Assembly: GCA_030267965.1 (NCBI GenBank)
Contig: BRYA01000937.1
Location: 23,151-61,838 of the forward strand
Length of the DNA stretch: 38,688 bases
Reading direction: 5' to 3'
DNA from: Triparma columacea
Lineage: Eukaryota > Sar > Bolidophyceae > Parmales > Triparmaceae
Part shown: one piece after another, positions 8,799 through 18,438 of the stretch
How the letters are laid out: each line of letters starts with the position of its first letter
Position numbering within the stretch: position 1 is the stretch's first letter
Made by a program: the position numbers and the translations under genes
The notes under the pieces: model-generated
What the model saw: the letters and a program-made list of their open reading frames with translations, nothing else
Database searches by the model: none
What the model was told of the DNA's origin: nothing

Positions 8799-9929
8799 AT
8801 GCCAACAACGATAGAGTCGTCCCTAACCTCGTCTATCTCATCTCTCATCTCCGTATCAATCGTCGTATGTTGCGGAGCCTGGTTAAAAGCGTCCGGTCGT
8901 TTCACTTCACCTCAAATGCTATCCAAGACGTCAAAGGACCTGTTAATGCCTTGCCTCCTACTCTCAAAGGTCCCGCAATCCGACCTGTCCCTTTCGAACG
9001 TTAAGGAGTTCTCCGTATTCCCAGCTGCAGTCGTCTGCTACGTAGGGATGGGAACCTTTATGGGGTATCTTGCGACTAGGCAACTACTAAAAGTTCAGGA
9101 CAGAATGTGGGTGACGGCGGCGTGTGCGTTTCCAACGTCGACGGGATCTGTGCTGGCGCTGTACAGCTCACTTCTGTCTAGTTCGACGTCAACGTTCCCC
9201 TCGATGACCCTGGATGATACTTCCAAAATTTTGGCGAGGGGGGTGAGTGAGATTATTGTTTACACGGCGTTCATGAACGTCGCTAGGTGGACGGTGGGGT
9301 GGATGTTAATGGCGAGGGTTAAGTCCGAAGGTTCGGAGGGGATGATCGGAGTAGGAAACTTGAGCGACGAGGAGCCTGAACCTGCTGAGGCTGATACAGA
9401 TAGAGTGGGGAAGCAGCTTCGCAAGGCACTCCTCAACCCTCCAGTGCTCTTCGGCTTTATTTCAATTAGTATTGCCCTGATGCCCTTTATCCACCCCCTC
9501 GTATATGACGACGGTGCGCCGTTGGGTTTTCTGAGGAACGCTCTTGAGAAGATGGGTGATGCTTATGTTCCCGCTGCCCTCTTCATCCTCGGGATGCAAG
9601 TCGCCGACTCCCGCTCTGCCAGGGGAGTCGATGGGCCAGGTTTCAAGGAGCTGGGCATAATTGTTGTCGTCAGGATGCTGCTTGTTCCTCTCGTCATTAC
9701 GTTGGTCCTTCCTGCCTTTCCAGGTTGGACTGGCTTGCCGCTGTCGACCAAGCTTGTGCTCCTGTTGGAATCTTGCACGCCGCCTGCTATCAATCTCGCG
9801 ACAATGGCGTCGCTACGAAAGTTCAAGGAAAAGGAGGTCGGAAGGATGTTGTTCCTGGCTTACTCGATTGGGGCCGTTACCACGGCAATATGGGTGAGCG
9901 TGTGGTTGGGGGCGGGAGTGGTGCTGTGA
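8799..9929 (+). CDS. PIN-like / auxin efflux carrier (AEC) family membrane transporter
   Basis: 376 aa. The ATG at 8799 (CAAAACCATGCC) is preferred over an in-frame TTG at 8784. It has the AEC layout: about five hydrophobic segments (ISSLISVSIVVCCGAWL; VFPAAVVCYVGMGTFMGYL), a hydrophilic central loop (residues about 185-212, EGSEGMIGVGNLSDEEPEPAE), then five more, starting at NPPVLFGFISISIALMPF and including GDAYVPAALFILGMQ and the conserved ESCTPPAINLATMA. Family members such as PILS sit in the endoplasmic reticulum or plasma membrane and export small organic anions. The substrate in algae is not known, and auxin should not be assumed. No introns. Converges with the coiled-coil gene (gap 88 bases). 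Confidence 0.85.
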   Translation: MPTTIESSLTSSISSLISVSIVVCCGAWLKASGRFTSPQMLSKTSKDLLMPCLLLSKVPQSDLSLSNVKEFSVFPAAVVCYVGMGTFMGYLATRQLLKVQDRMWVTAACAFPTSTGSVLALYSSLLSSSTSTFPSMTLDDTSKILARGVSEIIVYTAFMNVARWTVGWMLMARVKSEGSEGMIGVGNLSDEEPEPAEADTDRVGKQLRKALLNPPVLFGFISISIALMPFIHPLVYDDGAPLGFLRNALEKMGDAYVPAALFILGMQVADSRSARGVDGPGFKELGIIVVVRMLLVPLVITLVLPAFPGWTGLPLSTKLVLLLESCTPPAINLATMASLRKFKEKEVGRMLFLAYSIGAVTTAIWVSVWLGAGVVL

Positions 9930-10017
9930 CATAATATATATGTATATGTAATTATTATATGTAAAGTGTCGGCCTTTTGTTTTACTACAGTGAGTGCTGC
10001 GCTTGCAGTGCTCAAAA

Positions 10018-10596
10018 CTATATCCCGGCGTCCTCCAGTGATTTCACGAGGATGCTGATCCGGTACTCTAGCTTGGTGATGGTCTTTTTAAGCTCCGCAT
10101 TTTCTTCTCTGAGGCTCTCGAGCTCCTTTCCTCCCCCCGTCCCCTCCTTCTGAAGTTTGGCCTTGATATCGCGAAGCTGTAAGGGGGGGAGGGGTAAGCG
10201 ACGAGGTTAGGGCTTGCGACATGGCAAAAGTACCCCCCTCTCGAGCTCATCGTCTTCCCAAATCTCCCCCCTCCCCGACTTTCCCCCCCAATCTCCCCCT
10301 TCACAACCCCTCAACCACAAGACTCTCACCTGCATGAGCATATCAACCTGGACTTTCCTGACAGCCTTGGCTGTCTCGACGTGACTATTACCAAGCTCTA
10401 GATCAGATACGCGCTGTTCCAAGGATGGTGCCTGTAAATCGAAGAAATGGGGACACCACTTGTTAGCGGACGGAGAGAAGGAATGGATTTCAGATTGAAG
10501 AGCTCCCTTAGAAGTTTTCGACACACATTCGAATAGCTAATGGATATACAGGTCACTTTGACTAATAGTTATCGTATTAAATTGACAACTCACCAT
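10018..10596 (-). CDS. Small coiled-coil protein, 87 aa, start codon split off by an intron
   Basis: complement(join(10018..10176,10330..10431,10594..10596)). The first coding exon is just ATG followed by the donor GTGAGT. The next exon begins APSLEQRVSDLELGNSHVETA after TTTACAG, and the last begins LRDIKAKLQKEG after CTTACAG. All phases are 0 and the frame ends TAG at 10018-10020. The product has two heptad-like helices (LEQRVSDLELGNSHVETAKAVRKV; LESLREENAELKKTITKLEYRISIL), so a dimeric coiled coil is expected. I do not recognise the family. The gene is a genuine three-exon model because both introns have clean sites and the reading frame is preserved. A longer reading that keeps intron 1 would start within the intron and is less likely. 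Confidence 0.65.
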
Positions 10597-10631
10597 TTTC
10601 TTCCTCCTTTCCAATTTGCTCCAAAAAAAAA

Positions 10632-12044
10632 ATGAAGTTTTTCACCTACCTCCTTCTCCCCTTCGCTGCGGCCTTCTCGCCTGGGAATTTTGCGCCTGTG
10701 TCTCCTAGAGGAGGTGAGTGGTTTATCTCGCAACATTGGTGTATCCACAACCTCAAGTTGTTCATCGTCGATTCGCCGACCTCACCCCTTGTTCTACCTT
10801 CCCTACGCAGCTACGTCCCTTGATGCTTCGCCTGGGATTGTAATCACAGGTGGTGCTGCGGGTGTTGGATACGTGAGTGCGTTGGTAGTTTGTTTTTGCT
10901 GTTCTGATGGCTATTGAAGTGCAGGGTTGTTGCATGGGCTGAGGGAGGGGTGTGGCAAATGGTTCAGGGGCGTTTTCCTCGTGTTCTTCCCTTACTAACC
11001 CCTCCTTCTCGATCCTTTCTCAGGCCTATGCTGATAAATTCCTGTCGCAATCCATCCCCTGTGTCATATGTGATGTTGCTCCCCTCGATGGTGCCCTCTC
11101 TAGCTTAAAGAAGAAGTATCCTTCCATGTCCGATAAGGTCCATGGTGTAAAGTGTGACGTTTCGTCCTCGGAGGACGTCGACAATTTGGCTTCATTTGCA
11201 AAGGAAAAGGTGAGTCAAAGGGAAATTGGCTCACCAACTCGCCAACACTTGCTAACACTGGCCCTGCCTGCCCTCACTGGCTTCCCCACGCACAAATCAC
11301 GCACCTCCCGACCCAGCTTGGCACTGTGACTCACTGGATAAACAACGCTGGGGTCAACGGGGGTCGTAGGGCGCTTACCGATGTCCCTGTCTCTCAGGTC
11401 GAGCTTGTGGTTCGCGTGAATTTGCTCGGCGTCCTCCTCTGCTCCAAGAAGGCTATAGAACTCATGTCCAATCAACCTGAGGGCGGCTGTCTTTTTAACA
11501 CCGTGGGTAGCGGGGTCAAGGGTGGGGGGACTCCTGGGTACGCATGCTACGGGTCCACCAAGAGAGGCCTGCCGCAGTTGACGTCTAGTTTGAACGACGA
11601 GATTCAGAAGGGGGTGCAAGGTTACGAGAAGAAAAAGACCGCCGGGGAGGTCAAGGTGTACTCACTTTCGCCCGGGATGGTCTTCACAAAGGTGGGTTGA
11701 TGGTTGGATGGACACATATTTTCGCTTTCACAGATCCTGTTTCTAACACCCCCCAAACCCTCCTCTAGCTCCTCCTCGAGGACTCCACTCCTGAGCTCCG
11801 CAAATTTCCCTTTGGAGTCCTCGCCGCCCAGCCTGAGGAGGTCGCCGAGGACCTTGTACCCAAGATCCTCAACCCCGGGCCGGCCGGTTCGAGCATCGAG
11901 TTCCTGGGCACGGACAAAATCCTAACCAAGTTTTTCGAAAGGTTCGTGCTGCAAAAGAAGAGTGAATATATTGCAGACGACGGCAGTGTTATCAGGTTCC
12001 CGGGGGAGGAGTACGACAGCGAGGGCGTGAGGAAGTTGTATTAG
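10632..12044 (+). CDS. Plastid short-chain dehydrogenase, NOL/NYC1-like (chlorophyll b reductase family)
   Basis: join(10632..10713,10811..10872,11024..11209,11317..11691,11769..12044), 326 aa; phases agree at all four introns. The N-terminus MKFFTYLLLPFAAAF-SP is a signal peptide with the ASAFAP-type motif, so plastid import is expected. The SDR body shows the Rossmann motif ITGGAAGVGY, the DVSSS segment, NNAGVN, and the active site YGSTK. The order WINNAG, GVLLCSKKAIELM, GGCLFNTVGSG, LSPGM.FTKLLLEDST, VLAAQPEEVAEDLVPKI follows NOL and NYC1 of plants, which reduce chlorophyll b to 7-hydroxymethyl chlorophyll a with NADPH. Ochrophytes make chlorophyll c and no b, so the real substrate may differ. 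The short C-terminal extension ends GVRKLY. Converges with the DUF1825-like gene with a 74-base gap. Confidence 0.8.
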
Positions 12045-12118
12045 GTTAAGAAGATGGAGGGGTGAAATGGAAAGTTGAGATTTGTATCACACAGACATAT
12101 AACTTTGTTGGCTCATTA

Positions 12119-13119
12119 TTATAATCTGCCCTCGTTTGCGCGCTCTCTGAGCCAATCTTTTGACGTCTCAAGTAACTCGAAAAACTCCCTCACGGACAAG
12201 TTCATGCCTCCGAGAAAAGCCGAGGTCTCGTCCTTGAACTCCCTCGATATGTGTTGCCCCAAATCCAACTTCGTCATTAACAGGGCCCAGCGCTCCTCTA
12301 TCTTTTCCATCTGGTCGAGGTAAGCGAGCTTCCCCAAGGGATCGAAGGACCCGTATCCTGAGCCCATCCTTATTAGATTCTCGTGGTCTGATTGGAGGGT
12401 TAGGAATGTTTGGCGTATGGTGGAATCCTAAGAGAGAGAGGAGCGAGTTGAGTTGTGGGCGGGTGTTAAAATTTATGAGTGAGTTAGCTTTAACATCCGC
12501 CTCTCCCTACTCGCCACAGCCTCACCTCAAAACAAGCCTCCTGGCCCGTAAATGGAGTAGATACTATTGTGGGAGGGGACGACATGCTTCCTCCCGACTT
12601 CTTCTGCATCATCTCCACAGTTTTTGCATTTGGCATCGGGGGTGACTGCCCAGTCGCAAACGCCTTCATAGAGTTGATCTGCCACTGTACGGAGTCCTCG
12701 ATATCCGAGAGAACCATATTCTCCCTTTTCAGATTACTCACTGTGAGCGCGTAATATTCTAAGGCCTGGAAGTCCTGAGAAAGCGATAACCGAGAGATCA
12801 TGTCTTTGTATTTGTTAAAGCTGTCTTCCATTTTACCCGCTACAGCGACCACCCGCGAAGGCTCGGGCGGGCTGCCACCGGAGCTAAACTCCATGCTCAT
12901 ACGCTGGAGCTCAAGGTAGAAATTATCGTTGCCTTGAGTTGTTCCTATCGCTTCTGACATCCGTGAGTCCAGAGGAGAGCCTAACTCGCATGAGGGCGAT
13001 CTAAAAGGAGAAAATGGGCCTACAGGGGTGATGACTGTAGGGTAGATGGTGAGTTGTGAGGTGGGGCATGCGAGGAAGACAATTGTGAAGAGAATTGTGA
13101 GGAGTCGATGGGATGACAT
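12119..13119 (-). CDS. DUF1825-like protein with signal peptide
   Basis: complement(join(12119..12427,12526..13119)), 300 aa; donor GAG/GTGAGG, acceptor TCTTAG, phase 0. Residues 1-22 (MSSHRLLTILFTIVFLACPT) form a signal peptide. The C-terminal part (about 210-300) reads LIRMGSGYGSFDPLGKL, YLDQMEKIEERWALLMTKLDL and closely follows the small cyanobacterial DUF1825 proteins (GxYGKFDxEGK, IxQMExLMxRYxxFMKRFxLS). The middle part (about 65-165) has a similar pattern (MEDSFNKYKDMISRLSLSQDFQALEYYA) and may be a second diverged copy. A cyanobacterial-type protein with a signal peptide suggests the plastid, though no clear ASAFAP motif follows the signal. The function of the family is unknown. Confidence 0.65.
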
Positions 13120-13452
13120 ATCTTGAAGATAGGAAGGGTAGAGGATAAAGGGTGGTGGTGTGGTGGTGTGGTGGTGTGGTGGTGTACGTGTGTCAGTGAG
13201 GGGGAGGATAGCACAAAAGAACGGACTTTGGCTGGTAGAGTTCCACAGAAAAAAGTCCCCATCTGGTCATCGCATCTCAAAGCAAGAATCAGAGACATTT
13301 TTGGGGGGGAGGAAGAAAAGAACTGGTTTCGTCATCATACATTTGTTACACAGCTCTAATAGGCCACGAATTCGCTACCTTAGTCCCCCTCCTCCTCCCT
13401 CTAACCTCCCACCAAACCCACCACTCACTAACCCACCACAACAACCACCTTC
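13120..13452. promoter_or_regulatory. Intergenic region with GTG microsatellite
   Basis: 333 bases between the start of the DUF1825-like gene and the end of the oxygenase-Ctr gene, both leftward. It holds a GGTGGTGT microsatellite (13151-13185) and a C-rich tract before 13450. No gene seen. Confidence 0.5.
13151..13185. repeat. GGTGGTGT microsatellite
   Basis: Four near-perfect GTGGTGTGGT units just upstream of the DUF1825-like gene. Simple sequence. Confidence 0.8.
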
Positions 13453-15193
13453 TCACACACCGTCAAGAAGAGGCTGACCCGCCTCCAAAGAGGATTTTCT
13501 CTTATGAAGCGACGACTGGCGTTCGTCGTCTTCCGCGATATCCTCATAGTTGAAATCTTCGTTGCAGCAGGGGTCGGCCTTGCCCCTGGGTACGTCATCG
13601 GCGTTGAAAATATAGTGGCCCAGCATGAGCCCTAGGGTCACGGAGAAGAGGATCTCCAAGGAGAAGGTCATGGCGAGGCACATGAGGAGGTAACCTATGA
13701 AGGCTTGGGCTCCGTGGAGCAAGGTGAGGGACTTCTTGGCCTGCCTTCCGCGCTCCCTAGCCCTCCGGAAGACTTCGCGCCTGTAAGCCGAGAGAGCCTC
13801 GACTAGGAATCCGAGAGTGGCAGCCCCAAAGATGGCCAATGAGAACTTGAAGCCGCTGGAGATGGTTAAGGAGGGGAACAGGAAATTGAGACAGAGGGAG
13901 TCACCACCAAGAACGAACTGGAATCCATCCATGAACATGTCCGTCCCCGACCCGGAGCAGAAGCCCCCCTCGTCCGTGGGCATTCCTGACGGGCTACCGT
14001 CGTAGCCATTGACTGAGGTGAAGTCGAGAGCTGTGGATGCGCAAAGAAGCTGGTATCCCATGGTCATGGTGTCCCTGCTGTCGGGGAAAGGAACAACGAG
14101 ACCATCTGACGTTGCGCATAGAGCCTCCTCCGCCCCGCAAGGGAGCCCGCTTACATCTTGGCACTGCTGCCAGCAGTAGATCTCGTTGTCTCCGCAGTCC
14201 GAGCCGTCCTGAAGGATTCCATTCGCGGTGGCCTTGCCCTCCCCAACGGCGCCTTGGACTTCGCCCAGGTCGACAGTCCCCTTAGTGAAGAACATCGCCC
14301 CATACCATCCCCTCTTCGCCCCTGTTCCCTTCACTGCGTGTCTCGCAGGCTTCCAGCCCTTGGCCGCGGCACCCTGCGATAGAGAAGATGAAAGGAGTTA
14401 GGAAGGAGTTTGCATGAGAAGGGAGATGCACATCAGGAAGCTTTACTCCGCGGGTCATATCCCATCACCCCCCTCTCCCCCCCAACTCCTCTCCCCCCAA
14501 AGCCTTTTTACCCCAAAGCCTTTTTACCCCAAACCCCTCTATCCCAAACCCCCTCGCCCCCTAACCTCCTCTCCCCCCTCCCCCACCTCTTACCTGCTCC
14601 CCCACCATCACCACAAGCTCCCCAACAGTGCCGAGCTCCTCCTCGTCGCCCTCGTCACCAATCAGCAAGGTGTAAGAGTCGCCCTCACCCCCGCTGGTCA
14701 TCGCTATCATGTACCCAGCGTCAGTGTGGTAAGGCATGACAGCCTCCTCCTCCTCCCCGCCAGTGTAGTAGTGCAAGTGCTCAACCACCTCACCCTCGTC
14801 GGGCCTCACCTCACCGATAGACATACACTGACCTAGGACATCCATTGCGTTCATGGTCGCCGAACGCAACCCCTGCACTTCATCTGGCAACACAGAAAGT
14901 GTATCCTCCTCCTGCATGGTAGAAGCAGCATAACTACTACGACTTCGGGAAGACTTCTTCTCAATGTGCTCATCTATTTCGATTTCGTCGCTAAGGCGAG
15001 GTACAGCCCCACCATCGTAATCAGGGACTCCACTAATGGAGAATCCTCCCGAGTTCTGTAGGGCACCATCTAGTTCCATCTTTATTGTGGGACTGCAAAT
15101 GGATATATCCGCAAAGGAAAAGCTTGGAAGTGGAGCTGCATTAACACTCATCCCCAACATGAAGATTGAGGCGTTTAATAATCCTGACTTCAT
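13453..15193 (-). CDS. Fusion: 2OG-Fe(II)-oxygenase-like domain plus Ctr copper transporter
   Basis: complement(join(13453..14373,14594..15193)), 506 aa; donor CAG/GTAAGA, acceptor CGCAG, phase 0. The start at 15193 gives a signal peptide (MKSGLLNASIFMLGMSVNA). Residues about 30-235 follow the isopenicillin-N-synthase-type fold: ALQNSGGFSISGVP (DIOX_N-like), YHTDAGYMIAMT with His 156 and Asp 158, GELVVMVGEQ, ARHAV with His 212, and Arg 221 before GAMFF. These would be the HxD...H iron triad and the 2-oxoglutarate arginine. A Cys-rich linker follows (SDCGDNEIYCWQQCQ). Residues about 345-456 are a Ctr domain: MFMDGFQF, TM1 FKFSLAIFGAATLGF, TM2 with M431xxxM435, exactly 12 residues, then G448xxxG452 in TM3, the copper-pore signature. 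The Ctr part should import Cu(I) across a membrane; the oxygenase part would face outside or the lumen. Confidence 0.75.
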
Positions 15194-15293
15194 ATTTTCC
15201 CTTTTTTCCCTTTCCCAATGAAACAAGCTACAAATCAATCTGATATCAGATGCTGTAAAGGCAACGAGGGGATCCAATAATATAATACTTAGC

Positions 15294-16004
15294 ATGTCAC
15301 ATAATGTGCCACCAAGCCTTTTCCTTCTGTTCAACTCTCCCATCCTCCCTTCTCCACTTCTAGAGGACCCAACGCCTTCCTTGTCGGTACTGTCCTCCCT
15401 GTGCGCTCACCTTGAGCTCGACGGGCGCGTTGCCATGAATGTTCTCACGACTTTGCTTTTAAGGTTGTGCCGCGGCGGCCCCTTGGACCCTCCCGAGCTG
15501 CTTGCGTGCCTGGGTTTGACGTGCAAGAACCATCAGGATGCCTATTCTTGGAAATGTAGGGATTTAATCAACCTTGTGACGGCCGATGTTGCGTTGAGGT
15601 CGGCACTCGGCCCCAAGGTTCACGTCCCGAGCTTCGAGATGGAAGGCTGCACCGTCGCTGACATATCCCACCCTGATTTTTGGGCACTGAAGGACTCAAT
15701 CCTTTCCTCAGAAGTGACGCTGCTGTTGAAGACGGGGGCTCTCGGGGTCGATCTACTTCCCATATTAGAGTGTATATACTACGCCGACGACGAGGAGGAT
15801 CCCGCTGTGCTGTCTAAGCACCGGGACATGTGTTTCCTTGCCCTCTCAAGATGTTGGGATCTTCTTCATGTCGTCACAGCGGAGGAGCTGTGCAAGGCGA
15901 TCGTCGGGGTTGGCGGTGGTAGCAAGGTTGACATGGAAGTGAGGTCTCGGCTCGGTTTAGATAGAGTTAGTGAAAGTGAAGGCGGAGGGGGAAGCGGGGG
16001 TTGA
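15294..16004 (+). CDS. Hypothetical helical protein
   Basis: 236 aa, open from ATG 15294 to TGA, divergent from the oxygenase-Ctr gene with only 100 bases between the starts. The sequence has a balanced composition with Leu-rich helices (LSSLCAHLELDGRVAMNVLTTLLLRL; DLLPILECIYYADDEEDP) and a glycine-rich end. No motif I recognise, no signal peptide and no membrane segment. A possible acceptor (CCACTTCTAG, 15354-15363) inside the first 25 codons leaves room for a different first exon. The codon use looks like that of its neighbours, so I take it as a real gene of unknown role. Confidence 0.55.
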   Translation: MSHNVPPSLFLLFNSPILPSPLLEDPTPSLSVLSSLCAHLELDGRVAMNVLTTLLLRLCRGGPLDPPELLACLGLTCKNHQDAYSWKCRDLINLVTADVALRSALGPKVHVPSFEMEGCTVADISHPDFWALKDSILSSEVTLLLKTGALGVDLLPILECIYYADDEEDPAVLSKHRDMCFLALSRCWDLLHVVTAEELCKAIVGVGGGSKVDMEVRSRLGLDRVSESEGGGGSGG

Positions 16005-16093
16005 AACATAAGTGGATGCCAAAATGTGTTGTTGTTCATTCTTGCTCTCAGTATATATTGCTTTAGAGAGTGTTATACGCTATATCATACACG

Positions 16094-17182
16094 CTACATC
16101 TTCCAACCCTCGTGGACAGCAACCACTCCAAGGTTGATATCCTCGTACTTGACACCCACAAATCCCTCCTTCTCGATGCGCTCCATGAGGGCCTCTTGCT
16201 TGTCCCACTTCCGTATAGACTCCACCAGGTACTGGTAGCTCTCCCTGTCCCCAGCTACGACCTCACCCATTGCAGGTATCACGCTGAAGCTGTACTTGTC
16301 GTAAATTTCGCCAACAAACCCATTCTTGGGGTGACTGAATTCCATGATCTTGAGCCTCCCGCCCTTCCTCAGGACCCTATAAGCCTCCCTTATCGCGAGG
16401 GTCGGATCGGTAACGTTTCTAAGCCCGAATGTAATCGTGTAAGTGTCAAAGGTGTCGGATGGGAAGGGCAGATACTGTGCATCACCCTCGTAAAAGTTAA
16501 GGGGCTTCTCAGGTTCCGATCCAAACTCGACATCCGACCGCACTGCCACGTTGGAGGGACCGTAGCGTGATAGCGCACGCTCCTCCCCAACGGTAAGCAT
16601 ATCGGGGTTGATGTCGATGATCGTCACGGACGCGGGGGGAGGGAGCCGAGTTGGAGATCCAGCAGTCTGGTCAAGAGTATCATTTATCACGTCCATCACC
16701 CGAAAGCTCACGTCCCCAGTGCCCCCAGCCACGTCGAGGTGGCGAAAGTGAGGTGAATCGGCGACCTCCCCGCTATTCTTGGCCTCCCCAAGGTGATAGC
16801 GAAGGGTGGCAGGGAGGGAGAGAGAAGCCACGAGCTGATCTTTCCACACCCTATGGAGCCCGGCAGACATCAAATCGTTCATTACATCATAAGAGGACGC
16901 AACCGAGGAGAACACTCCTCCGACAAGTCCAGCCTGGGAGGGGGGCAAAGAAGGCATGAGTCATGATTAAGTTTGGAAGTTTGCGTCTTGCGCCCCCTAT
17001 ACCAAACAAGACTCTCGGCAATCGCTCACCTTCTCCTCCTTAGGCACATCCTTGAAGCCAAAGTGCGTCTGCTCAGTGCTAAATAGAGCTGCCTGCATGG
17101 CCGGCCGGGGAGCACGCAGGGATCTCATCTTGAGGACCCTTTGAGGTATTCTCGAGAGCGAACTTGGCATTCTTAAGAGCAT
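16094..17182 (-). CDS. COQ5: Mitochondrial ubiquinone C-methyltransferase COQ5 (UbiE/COQ5 family)
   Basis: complement(join(16094..16933,17030..17182)), 330 aa; donor AAG/GTGAGC, acceptor CCCAG, phase 0. Exon 1 is a basic presequence (MLLRMPSSLSRIPQRVLKMR) ending in THFGFKDVPKEEK, the hallmark start of mature COQ5. Exon 2 has SSYDVMNDLMSAGLHRVWKD, SAM-binding motif I LDVAGGTGD (about residues 117-124), VTIIDINPDM, GDAQYLPFPSDTFD, FGLRNVTD, and RVLRKGGRLKIMEFSHP. It methylates C2 of the demethoxy-quinol intermediate with S-adenosylmethionine in the inner-membrane CoQ synthesis complex. A plastid MenG role (phylloquinone) is less likely given the presequence and the lack of a signal peptide. An insert of about 20 residues (LPATLRYHLGEAKNSGEVAD) precedes motif I. 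Confidence 0.92.
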
Positions 17183-17483
17183 GATGATGAGTGGTAGTAA
17201 AGAGCGGCCTTCGTGATAGGCTGAAATGAAAAACCAATTTTACACCAGCAAAAAGCCTCCTGGTGAGTCCTGCACTGGCTTCACGCAGAGAGTATTGGGG
17301 TGGCGTGTTGTGGATTAAATTGAGCGCTTGTAGTCGCGACGCAAAAATTGAGTGCCTAGTGTAAAGCCTGAGCGTTTATTTTGGCCATTACTTCCGACCA
17401 TACAGCGAAGGTTCTTTTTCTTTCTCAATAATTGCAGTATTTGCTCATCTCACTAACAATTCCCACCTCGCAGTAACAATATC
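17183..17483. promoter_or_regulatory. Divergent promoter region, COQ5 and Cgr1
   Basis: 301 bases between two start codons on opposite strands. No TATA box or RNA gene evident. Confidence 0.45.
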
Positions 17484-18233
17484 ATGGGAGTATCAAGCAA
17501 ATTGACAGTCAAACAGCTTCGTTCCCTCGCCAAGGAGCTGGGAGTGACAGTGCCTGCAAAGTGCCTCAAGTCAGATCTCATTTCGCTCGTCTCTGAAGCA
17601 GAAGCTGCGACGGAGTCATCTTCTCAGGAGGCTTCGAACGAGGCGATGGACGAGACGCCTGAGCAGCGACCTATTGCGCCCCCTGCTGAGCCCACTACTC
17701 CTGTACCTGCTCCTATTAGTTCTCTTGCTCCCCCCCCCTCTTCTTCTTCCTCTGGCCCCGCTCCCTCCTCCGCCCCCGTGTCTGCCTTTCATCCTGAAAA
17801 CTTCACACAGCCCGGCGTGTTCACATCCAAGGTCGACATCCAGAAGGGAAGGAACGTTTCTGGCAGGAGCTGGAAGAACCGCCCCCAGAAGCGCACCTCC
17901 ACGCTCATCACCAAGGTCAAGCTTAACAACAGGGTCCTTTCGTCGTGGGAGCAGAAGGAGGCGAAGCGCTTCAGGAACAAGGAGATGAAGGAGCGCGAGC
18001 GCGAAATCAGGCAGGCCACCACGGACAAGAAGGCGGAGAAGAAGAGGAAGAGGGAGGAGCAGGAGAAGAGGCGCGCAGAGAACCAGGCCAAGGCCCTCAA
18101 GACCCAGACCCTGAACCTGAACACCGTGGGAAGCAAGATGAAGGCCATGAGCAAGAAGCAGTTGAGAATGATCAAGAAGACACAGATTGGGAAGCACGGC
18201 GTTGTGGAGCTCGTCAGCCCTTACAAGAAGTAG
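17484..18233 (+). CDS. rRNA-processing protein Cgr1/CCDC86 family with N-terminal SAP-like domain
   Basis: 249 aa, no intron; ATG at 17484. Residues 7-37 (KLTVKQLRSLAKELGV..KSDLISLVSE) look like a SAP domain, a short DNA/RNA-binding helix pair. A Pro/Ser-rich linker follows (70-105). The C-terminal half is the Cgr1 domain: SGRSWKNRPQKRTSTLI, SSWEQKEAKRFRNKEMKEREREI, a long basic coiled coil, and MSKKQLRMIKKTQI near the end. Cgr1 works in the nucleolus in pre-60S ribosome maturation, notably 5.8S/25S rRNA processing. The SAP-like start is not part of yeast Cgr1 and may add nucleic-acid binding. Divergent from COQ5. Confidence 0.85.
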   Translation: MGVSSKLTVKQLRSLAKELGVTVPAKCLKSDLISLVSEAEAATESSSQEASNEAMDETPEQRPIAPPAEPTTPVPAPISSLAPPPSSSSSGPAPSSAPVSAFHPENFTQPGVFTSKVDIQKGRNVSGRSWKNRPQKRTSTLITKVKLNNRVLSSWEQKEAKRFRNKEMKEREREIRQATTDKKAEKKRKREEQEKRRAENQAKALKTQTLNLNTVGSKMKAMSKKQLRMIKKTQIGKHGVVELVSPYKK

Positions 18234-18438
18234 GAGGGCAGCAAGCTGTTTACTGTGCGGCGATGCAGTGTGTGTAGTTGTGCAGTATGTAGTACGTTTT
18301 TCCTGTTTGCACCAAAGAAGAATTTTCGTAGCTTTCTTGTATTACCTGGTCAAGCTGTTTTTACGTTTATTCTCGAGTCCCGGCCCTAGCCCCATTATGT
18401 CATCCCCCCCCTCTATTTTATGAACCACTATAATTGTG

